Source: Cyanidium caldarium (lineage: Eukaryota > Rhodophyta > Bangiophyceae > Cyanidiales > Cyanidiaceae). Taken from it: a stretch of 64,000 bases of DNA. Shown piece by piece: positions 47,338 through 53,653 of this stretch. Below the pieces are notes generated by a model. The model searched no databases and was not told where the DNA came from. It was given only the letters and a program-made list of their open reading frames with translations. Each line of letters opens with the position of its first letter. Positions within the stretch are counted from its first letter, which is position 1. The position numbers were made by a program, and so were the translations under genes. The stretch is from NCBI GenBank assembly GCA_026184775.1, contig JANCYW010000019.1, forward strand, positions 62,001 to 126,000, in the 5' to 3' direction.

Positions 47338-48240
47338 TCATTCGGTGGCACCGTGGAAGAGGCGCGCAGGCGGTGCGCGCTGCCGGCGCTCCATCCATCG
47401 CCAGTCCTTGTCAGGCGCCAGTCGCTGCAGGGCGGCCGTCAGCTGTGACGGCTCCAGTGCCTCCTCATTTCCGGAAGCGCCCTGTCGTCGACAATGCTGT
47501 ACCAGGCTCCAGAACACCGCCGGTGAGACGCGCGCCATTTTGAACGGGCGCAGGTTCTCGCGCCACTCGGGCGGCATGCCGCTCACCTCGGTCACCACCG
47601 CCCGCAACACTGCATCCGATAACAGATGCACCGGCTGGTCGCAGTGCTGGGCGCGCCGGGCACCCTGTTTCGGGTAGGTGATACTCACTGCGCCAGCACC
47701 GTCACTGCCGGACTGCAGACGGTAGGTGCCGGCCAGGGCGGCCGCGAAACGATCCTCCGCCTGCACGTCCGCCTCGCGATCCGTCAACGCCTCGCGCAGT
47801 GCCCACCGGAACGGCTGCAGCCAGCGATTCGGTCCCGAAACGCTGCCCGGCGTGGTGGCCGCCGCCAGCGCCTGTCCCATTTCGGCGCGGGCATCCCGAA
47901 CCGCCTCCACCGCCGTCCCCAATCGTCGAGGCGGTCCCGCTGACGGTCGCCGCCTCTTCCGGGCGCGCCGACGGGCGGTTGCAGAGGCACCGCCGCCATC
48001 CACCCCGCCCTCATCCCTCACCTCCTCCAACAACACTCGGTCCATATGGTGCAAGTCCGCCATACTCTCTACGACACGCGGCGGCACTCCGGCGCGCAGA
48101 CGCTGCCGCATCGGCTCCACCTTGAACGCCGCATGAATCCGTCGCTGCAACGCACTCCAACCTTGCTGCCGCTCATCCACCTCGGGCAACGTCACCGTCT
48201 GACCACTGGCGCCGTGCACAATACGCAGCGTCCACGGCAT
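47338..48240 (-). CDS. Ubiquitin-like N-terminal domain protein, uncharacterised
   Basis: 300 aa from the first ATG. Residues 1-55 (MPWTLRIVHGASGQTVTLPE ... HAAFKVEPMRQRLRAGVPPR) look like the ubiquitin-like (UBX-L) domain of OTU1/YOD1: a beta-grasp start and the '.Q.LR.G.PPR' turn. A basic stretch RRRARKRRRP (about 88-97) could be a nuclear localisation signal. The C-terminal part has a compact conserved-looking block WRENLRPFKMARVSPAVFWS (about 245-265). No OTU catalytic Cys/His is seen, so it is not a protease of that class. Function is unknown; a p97/VCP or ubiquitin adaptor is conceivable. It converges on CARS with a 78-bp gap. Confidence 0.6.
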   Translation of the reverse strand: MPWTLRIVHGASGQTVTLPEVDERQQGWSALQRRIHAAFKVEPMRQRLRAGVPPRVVESMADLHHMDRVLLEEVRDEGGVDGGGASATARRRARKRRRPSAGPPRRLGTAVEAVRDARAEMGQALAAATTPGSVSGPNRWLQPFRWALREALTDREADVQAEDRFAAALAGTYRLQSGSDGAGAVSITYPKQGARRAQHCDQPVHLLSDAVLRAVVTEVSGMPPEWRENLRPFKMARVSPAVFWSLVQHCRRQGASGNEEALEPSQLTAALQRLAPDKDWRWMERRQRAPPARLFHGATE

Positions 48241-48572
48241 ACACCAAGACGACTCCCTCGACGTGGCCTCTCTCTCTCTCTGTGTGCGGGTGCGGGCAAT
48301 CTGACAACCCGCAACGGGTCTGCGCGTCGTACAGCTCGAAAGCCGGCGCCGTCGACGATCCTTTTCGGGCCATTCGTGCGAGAACGAACGGTCAGCGCGA
48401 ACACGCAGACCATACACCGGCCTGTAGAGCGCGTGAGCAGGCTGAAGGGCGATGGAGTCCGCGACCGCTATTGGCTTGCAAGTGTGGTAGACACGGAGAC
48501 GACCGCTAGAGCAAGGGGGCCTGCGCTGGGGCTGCCGCACCGGGCGGCGGTGCGGGTGCGCGGTCGTCTTGG
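48241..48572. other. Divergent spacer with CT tract
   Basis: A 332-bp spacer between the ubiquitin-like gene (minus) and the next gene (plus). It contains a short CT repeat near 48268-48281. No other element was recognised. Confidence 0.35.
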
Positions 48573-49217
48573 ATGGGCGTTGTGAAAGACACCGCGACGA
48601 ACATGTGGTGGACGCGACGATGTCTGCGGTGGTGGACGTGGTTGATCGGGTTGTGGAGCGCGGTGATGTGGCGAGAGTGCGATTGCGGGGTGATGCTACA
48701 CAAGGCGTACGGGAAGCGGTTGATAGCCCCGCCGGTAGAGGGAAACGGGGCGGCGGACGGAGGCCGAGAGGCGGTGCACGGGGCGGCGGCGGCGGCGGCC
48801 AGCGCGGAAATTCTGGTGATTTACAACGCCGACGGCACGTTGGCCGGCGAACTGCGGTATCTGATGCGCAAGTGGTTTCTGCACGTGCACTGTTCCGCGT
48901 GCGCTATCACCCACGGCGCGCGGGTGGAGAAGCCGGAGTGGGTGGCGCTCAAGCGCGGAGCACACGGCTGGGGCGCGCACGTGAGCGTGCGCAATATCCA
49001 CCGCGATGAGATGGACGTGGAGCTGCGGGCTACAGTGCGTGACGACTTGCCGTGCGTGGTGGCGCGCGGTCAGCAGCGGGCGCCGGTAGTGTTGTTGCGT
49101 CCGGAGGATCTGGAACGTTGCCATGGCGACGTGCGACAATTCCAGCGACAACTGGGCGACCGTCTGATCCAGTCCGGATACGCCGTGCCCACCGCAACGG
49201 GTGGCATTGCCTGTTGA
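48573..49217 (+). CDS. Uncharacterised protein with NADG...CxxC.ITHG motif
   Basis: 214 aa from ATG 48573 (48603 also possible). After a Trp-rich hydrophobic N-terminus (RRCLRWWTWLIGLWSAVMW, possibly a membrane or targeting segment), residues about 78-160 read EILVIYNADGTLAGELRYLM, HVHCSACAITHGARVEKPEW and NIHRDEMDVELRA. I recall this pattern (YNADG.L.GEL.Y, C.LC.ITHG, a later 'RDE') from uncharacterised bacterial and algal proteins. The conserved CxxC, His and Asp could bind a metal or be redox-active. The gene may be of bacterial origin, but composition matches its neighbours. No function can be assigned. Confidence 0.6.
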   Translation: MGVVKDTATNMWWTRRCLRWWTWLIGLWSAVMWRECDCGVMLHKAYGKRLIAPPVEGNGAADGGREAVHGAAAAAASAEILVIYNADGTLAGELRYLMRKWFLHVHCSACAITHGARVEKPEWVALKRGAHGWGAHVSVRNIHRDEMDVELRATVRDDLPCVVARGQQRAPVVLLRPEDLERCHGDVRQFQRQLGDRLIQSGYAVPTATGGIAC

Positions 49218-49481
49218 GGAGGAACCCGAAGAGAGAAGTGTGTGTTGGGCACGGGGGAGCGCCTCGATTCCAGGCGGCGCCCTGTCCGATAAATACCCCA
49301 ACTGTCGATGCTCATGCTTCGACGGTCCATTCGAACGCTCGGAAGAGGATAGCATGCCGCAGGTTCACTGCGCGGCATCGCTGGCCCGCCTCGGTGATCG
49401 TAGCGACTCTCGCGTGCCCCTTCTCGTCCACCTCGCCCCCAAACGCTTTATTTGCCGTTTCGGGTCGCTTCCTCCTCGCCT

Positions 49482-49668
49482 TCTCGCGTGGTCTAGTGTG
49501 CGGCGGCTGCGCCGCGCTGGCGCATACGCCCAACTAGCGGTTAGAGTCTCGTGCGACAGTGGGCAGGCCACTACGGTCGCAGAGGGACGACTCGGATGTC
49601 TGGCTTTCACGACGCCAAGCGCGCTCATGGCGCCCAGAAGGTCGCGGGTTCGAACCCCGCCGCGAGAA
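49482..49668 (+). tRNA. tRNA-Glu (UUC) interrupted by three introns
   Basis: Exons 49482-49496, 49538-49544, 49595-49609 and 49633-49668 join to a 73-nt tRNA. The acceptor stem TCTCGCG/CGCGAGA is perfect. The D arm assembles as TGGTCTAG-CGGTTAG-GAT, identical to common eukaryotic tRNA-Glu. Anticodon stem TCTGG/CCAGA, loop CTTTCA-C with TTC at 49606-49608, variable AGGTC, T arm GCGGG-TTCGAAC-CCCGC, discriminator A. Introns: 41 nt in the D loop (exact edge ambiguous within a CTAG direct repeat), 50 nt in the D arm (1-nt ambiguity) and 23 nt at the canonical 37/38 site. Intron 2 folds into a long hairpin (GAGTC/GACTC, GCGAC/GTCGC, AGTGG/CCACT). Multi-intron nuclear tRNAs are known in Cyanidioschyzon. 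CCA is not encoded. Confidence 0.88.
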
Positions 49669-49671
49669 GCG

Positions 49672-49680
49672 TTTCTTTTT
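49672..49680 (+). terminator. Pol III terminator of tRNA-Glu
   Basis: TTTCTTTTT begins four bases past the tRNA 3' end; the T5 run is a standard RNA polymerase III stop. Confidence 0.75.
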
Positions 49681-50063
49681 CGGAGAGAGGACGCGAAAAC
49701 GGTCTCGAGGAGTGCAGAGGAGCGGAGAGCTGGGTGAGAGGAATCGGGTTGTAGGGCTGCCGCCGTTCACGGCTGCCCAGTGCTCGCCGATCCGGCGCCA
49801 AACTGGGAACTCGGGCGCGCGAGCGGTCGGAATCTTTCTCAACAAGCACCCCCGAAAAATGCACCTCATCAAGCCGGCACGCCTCGCGGGCGGCAAAAAG
49901 AGCGTTGAGAGCGCTGTATGCTGGCCGTTACACCACGTCGGATGTCGAAAGCAGTCGATACAGGCTTCCGACGCCGGGACGCTCTCGCACTGCTTTTGCA
50001 GCGCCGATCGAGCCCGGATCTCAGCGGCGCCCTGTCACACGTTCGCGGCACACCCGAACAAGC

Positions 50064-50069
50064 TATAAA
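50064..50069 (+). promoter_or_regulatory. TATA-like box of HISN7
   Basis: CTATAAAG lies about 110 bp before the HISN7 ATG in a GC-rich spacer. Confidence 0.4.
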
Positions 50070-50174
50070 GCGGGCGCGCGCGAACCGCAGAGCCCGCTCC
50101 CAGGCCCGTCGCCTTCACGGTCTGCGAGATGCGGTTGCGCCTCCTCGCGCTTTTCAACACGGGTGCTGCTCGTT

Positions 50175-51131
50175 ATGTTTTTGCAGTTGTGGATTGGGCG
50201 ACACCCGTACGCGCCACTCGTGCGGCGAGCACGCAAGCCAAGAAGCCCGTCCTCTCGCCCGATTGCTTGCGGTCTCATGGACACTTCAGAGGCGCACGCA
50301 CCTCCCGGACCGCGCGATCCGGTACCGCCGACGTGGCTGCAGTTGGCGGAGCGCGTTGCTGGCGCGGGCGCGTCGGTGGTGCAACGGTATTTCCGGCAGC
50401 CGGATCTGGCGGTGGTGCGCAAGGCCGACGACACCCCGGTCACCGCCGCCGACCGTGAGGCGGAACAAGCGATGCGGGAGTTGATCGCTCGCGAGGCCCC
50501 GGAACGCATGCGTCGCGTGTTGGGCGAGGAGGGCGGCGGCGACGATTCTGATCACGCGACTACCGACGGAGACTATTTATGGGTGCTGGATCCGATCGAC
50601 GGCACCAAGGCGTTCCTCGGCGGCAAACCGACGTTTACCACCTTGGTCGCACTGGTGCGCCAGCGCGAGCCGGTGCTCGGGGTGCTGCTGCAGCCGATCA
50701 CCGGCGAGTGTTGGACGGGCGCGCACGGGCACGCCACCCGGATGAATGGGCAGGCAGTGCAGGCCAACCGACGGCGGGCGCAGCTGCGCGATGCGATCCT
50801 GTGCGCCACCACCCCGCACATGTTCGCCGGCGTCGACCGGGAGCGTTTCTTCGACGGCCTGGTGCCGCGCGTATGGCACACCCTGTACGGTTGCGATGCG
50901 TACGGGTACGCTCTTTTGGCCTCTGGGTGGGTGGACATGGTGGCCGAGGCCGATCTGAAACCGTGGGATTTCCTGGCGCTGGCGCCGATCGTGCAAGGCG
51001 CCGGTGGCGTGATCACCGATTGGCACGGCGCGCCGCTCCGTCTGCACAGTGACGGGCGGGTATTGGCGGCTGCCACTGTGACCCTACACGAGGAGGCTCT
51101 GCAGGCGCTGCGACATCCGAGAAATCCTTAA
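50175..51131 (+). CDS. HISN7: Histidinol-phosphate phosphatase (IMPase-like, HISN7)
   Basis: 318 aa from ATG 50175. Residues 1-34 are Arg/Pro/Ser-rich and acid-free (RRARKRRSPSSRP-like), as a plastid transit peptide; the mature part starts near the second Met (50277). The inositol-monophosphatase fold motifs are VLGEEGG, WVLDPIDGTKAFLGGKPTFT and EADLKPWDFLALAPIVQGAG. The segments PVLGVLLQPITGECW, YGCDAYGYALLASGWVDMVA and GGVITDWHGAPL are typical of the histidinol-phosphatase branch (plant IMPL2/HISN7, bacterial HisN), not of inositol phosphatases. It performs the penultimate dephosphorylation of histidine synthesis, in plastids in plants. All metal-binding acids are intact. It converges on ZSWIM7 with 4 bp between the stops. 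Confidence 0.9.
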   Translation: MFLQLWIGRHPYAPLVRRARKPRSPSSRPIACGLMDTSEAHAPPGPRDPVPPTWLQLAERVAGAGASVVQRYFRQPDLAVVRKADDTPVTAADREAEQAMRELIAREAPERMRRVLGEEGGGDDSDHATTDGDYLWVLDPIDGTKAFLGGKPTFTTLVALVRQREPVLGVLLQPITGECWTGAHGHATRMNGQAVQANRRRAQLRDAILCATTPHMFAGVDRERFFDGLVPRVWHTLYGCDAYGYALLASGWVDMVAEADLKPWDFLALAPIVQGAGGVITDWHGAPLRLHSDGRVLAAATVTLHEEALQALRHPRNP

Positions 51132-51135
51132 AAAT

Positions 51136-51600
51136 TCATCGCGCCATGACGGCATGCTGTAGCGCTGCCTCATACTCCGCCTCGGTCGCGTACTTCACCC
51201 ACGCAGGCCGGGCGCCGCGGGTATCCCCGCGTATCGCGTCCCCCATGGCGTGCAACAACGACGCGCCCAGGGAGTGATGGCACAGCGTCGGTCGTCCATC
51301 CCGCAGACACCCCTCTTGACAGGAACAATACCGTCCGGCGCCCAGACAGACGTGGTCGGTGCGGCGTCGGGGATCGCCCGCGCGCACCCGCGCAAACCAC
51401 CGCTCTGCAGTGTACGCGTGGATGGTCACACGATGTGCTTGCCGAGCGCAAAAATCGAGCACGGCGTCGACGCGAGCCACGTCACCGCCCAACAAGACCA
51501 ACAGACCCGACACATGGGCGTCGACGATGCGCGGCGCGCGTTGCACATCGTCGAACAGCCGCCGCAACAGCTCGCTGCGCAGCGTGTCCGGAATGGACAT
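51136..51600 (-). CDS. ZSWIM7: SWIM-domain Shu-complex subunit ZSWIM7/SWS1
   Basis: 154 aa from ATG 51600; human ZSWIM7 is about 140. The N-terminal helix (LRSELLRRLFDDVQRAPRIV), the segment LVLLGGDVARVDAVLDFCAR (matching LFGSSATQALDLVDR of human) and the SWIM zinc motif YCSCQEGCLRDGRPTLCHHS (CxC...CxH) with LGASLLHAM fit SWS1. SWS1 pairs with RAD51 paralogues to promote RAD51 filament assembly. A putative BRCA2, which also loads RAD51, lies 2 kb away with one gene between. The SWIM ligands are complete. Its stop is 4 bp from that of HISN7. Confidence 0.82.
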   Translation of the reverse strand: MSIPDTLRSELLRRLFDDVQRAPRIVDAHVSGLLVLLGGDVARVDAVLDFCARQAHRVTIHAYTAERWFARVRAGDPRRRTDHVCLGAGRYCSCQEGCLRDGRPTLCHHSLGASLLHAMGDAIRGDTRGARPAWVKYATEAEYEAALQHAVMAR

Positions 51601-51862
51601 GAGCAGAGGAGAGACAGAGCCTCTTACTACAAGACGAACTTGAGTAACGATGAAGTCGTCGAGAGACGCTGGCAGATTCCACACCACGGACCTGTGTCTC
51701 CGTGACCGTCCCACTCGGTGGCCCGCGCCTCGCCTCCGCCGCCGTGACCAAGCGCCGCGCGCGTCTGGACGGGCGACGGGGAGACGTTGCGGAAGGTGGT
51801 GAGACGACCAGCACACCGACAACCATCTCGTAGGGGACACTCCAGAGCACTGCAACGAGCGT

Positions 51863-53653
51863 ATGCAAGCATCGAATCTTGGTTTTGTGTGGACGAGTCC
51901 GGTGGGAGGGGGTGCTTCACGACCGCGCTGCCGCGGCTGCACACTTCGCGGCCGGCCGGTGCACCGTCGGGCGCCTCTGCGGACGCCGAATCGGTTCTGG
52001 ACACCTCGACTGCCTACGCTTTGCGTACAATCCACCGAAACGGACACGAAGGCCGAAATGACGCCATCTCCTGCTGCTGTTGCTGCTGCGTCTTCCGTCC
52101 ATCAACGGAAGACGGTGGTGGTGTTCGGGGCGTCGGGCCGGACCGGTCGGCAGGTGTTGCAGGCGGGTGTGCAGCATTGGGGCAGTCGTATGCGCTTTCG
52201 GGCGGTGGTGCGGGACGCTGCGGCCTTGGACGATACGCTCGGAGCGCTGGAGGCAGCCGGCGAGCCATCACCTCCTGTCGATGTGCACGCGGTGGGCGAC
52301 TACGCCCGGATGGATGACGCCGCCGTGGCCGCGGCGCTGGACGGTGCGGACGCGGTGCTGTGGGTGGCGGGCGCGCGGGGTGGCGTCGACGACGGATTTT
52401 CGCCCGAGACGATCGATTATCGCGCCCTGCAGCGGGTGGTGCAAGTGGCCAACCGCCAGGCGCCCCGCCCCGACGGAATGCCCGCCGCCAACCGCCTGCC
52501 GCTGCAGGTGCCGCAGGAGAGCGCCGCGCTGGTGGATTTCGCGCAACACGGTACGTTGGCGGCGGCCGCATTCCACCCGGTGGATGATGTGGTGATGGGC
52601 GGTCGCTCTCGCAGCGCCATGGAATACGATGCGGCGGAGCGGGCGGCGCTGTTCACCGGCCGCGTGACCACCGACGGCGGCGGCGGTTTCTGCCAGGTAC
52701 GCTGCGAGGCCACGACGGTGGTGGCCGGCGGACGACCCGATGGGTACGGCGAGGCGCCGTTGCGTGCGTCGCCACCGAACACCGTGTGGGACCTGGGGTC
52801 GTACGACGGCATCGTGGTGGTGGTGCGCGGCGACGGCCGCCGCTACAAGGTGAACCTGCGCACGGACGACGAGCCCGAACTGGTGTTTCAACAAGAGCTG
52901 ACCACCACCATGACCACCGGTCGTAACGCGGCGTACGAGACGCACTTTTTGCCTTTTGACCAGTTTGTGCCCACGCGACGCGGCCAAACGGTGTACGGCA
53001 CCGGTGCGGCGTTCTACGGGCTGCAGTTGGATGCGCACCACATTCGCAGCATCGGACTGGTGGTGTCCAAAGTGGAGGTGGGTGGCGGCCTGTCGTCCGA
53101 TTTCGTATCGGGTACATTCGCCTTGCGCTGTCGCCGCATCGGGGCGTATCGGGCGGTGCCACCGCGCCTGGTGGTGTTGTCGTCGGCGGCGGTGACGCGA
53201 CCGCTGTGGAGCGCGGAGAAGCGACGCGCCTACCCGGGCATCGCCGACGTGCCCATCGTGCAGTTGAACCCGCGCAATATCCTCGGGTACAAGCTGGCTG
53301 GCGAGGACGCGCTGCGCACCGAGATGGCGGCGGTGCCGGAACGGCTGGGCGTGCCCTATGCGGTGGTGCGCGCCGTCGGTCTGAACGACGGCGACGACGA
53401 GCAGTTTCCGGGCGCGGCATCGGGTGCGCTGGTGCTGCAGCAGGGCGACACTGCGCGCGGCAAGATTCAACGGCGGGCGCTGGCCGCGGTGATGTTGTCG
53501 CTGCTGGAGGAGCCGGCGGCGTTTTGCAAGACGTTCGAGGTGTTGCAAGATCCGCGACAGGTGGAGGCGGGCGGCATGGCCGGGATGCGGGAGCGTCTAC
53601 GGGAGCAGTTGCGGAGAATGCCGGTGGATGTGGCGCGGGCGCTCTCCGGCTGA
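51863..53653 (+). CDS. HCF173: HCF173-like plastid psbA translation factor (NAD(P)-binding plus CIA30)
   Basis: 596 aa from ATG 51863. The first 65 residues are Arg/Pro/Ser/Thr-rich, a plastid transit peptide. A Rossmann start follows: KTVVVFGASGRTGRQVLQAG (about 83-102), then 'LDGADAVLWVAGARGG'. A CIA30 domain is inserted (about 235-430): HPVDDVVMGGRSRSAMEYDA, 'GFCQVRCEATTVVAGGRPDG', YDGIVVVVRGDGRRYKVNLR, 'FLPFDQFVPTRRGQ'. The dehydrogenase fold resumes with RLVVLSSAAVTRP and NILGYKLAGEDALR. This split atypical SDR with inserted CIA30 is the architecture of HCF173, needed to start psbA (D1) translation in plants. It is strong evidence for a photosynthetic host. Its last 57 bp overlap BRCA2 on the other strand. 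Confidence 0.88.
   Translation: MQASNLGFVWTSPVGGGASRPRCRGCTLRGRPVHRRAPLRTPNRFWTPRLPTLCVQSTETDTKAEMTPSPAAVAAASSVHQRKTVVVFGASGRTGRQVLQAGVQHWGSRMRFRAVVRDAAALDDTLGALEAAGEPSPPVDVHAVGDYARMDDAAVAAALDGADAVLWVAGARGGVDDGFSPETIDYRALQRVVQVANRQAPRPDGMPAANRLPLQVPQESAALVDFAQHGTLAAAAFHPVDDVVMGGRSRSAMEYDAAERAALFTGRVTTDGGGGFCQVRCEATTVVAGGRPDGYGEAPLRASPPNTVWDLGSYDGIVVVVRGDGRRYKVNLRTDDEPELVFQQELTTTMTTGRNAAYETHFLPFDQFVPTRRGQTVYGTGAAFYGLQLDAHHIRSIGLVVSKVEVGGGLSSDFVSGTFALRCRRIGAYRAVPPRLVVLSSAAVTRPLWSAEKRRAYPGIADVPIVQLNPRNILGYKLAGEDALRTEMAAVPERLGVPYAVVRAVGLNDGDDEQFPGAASGALVLQQGDTARGKIQRRALAAVMLSLLEEPAAFCKTFEVLQDPRQVEAGGMAGMRERLREQLRRMPVDVARALSG

Larger units (their letters stand above)
49669..50174. other. Spacer tRNA-Glu / HISN7
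   Basis: A 506-bp region holding the tRNA-Glu terminator at its start and a TATA-like box near its end. No further RNA gene was found; I looked for T-arm (GGTTCRA) patterns on both strands. Confidence 0.4.

Noticed and set aside
49547-49668. A tRNA with 5' end at 49547 (TCTCGTG) or a CAT-anticodon tRNA-Met around 49625
   Set aside because: This reading has no proper D arm, lacks U8, and its acceptor needs a wobble pair. The upstream TCTCGCG-TGGTCTAG start with three introns gives a complete tRNA-Glu instead.
49482-49668. A circularly permuted tRNA
   Set aside because: The 5' half lies upstream of the 3' half in normal order; only introns are needed to explain it.
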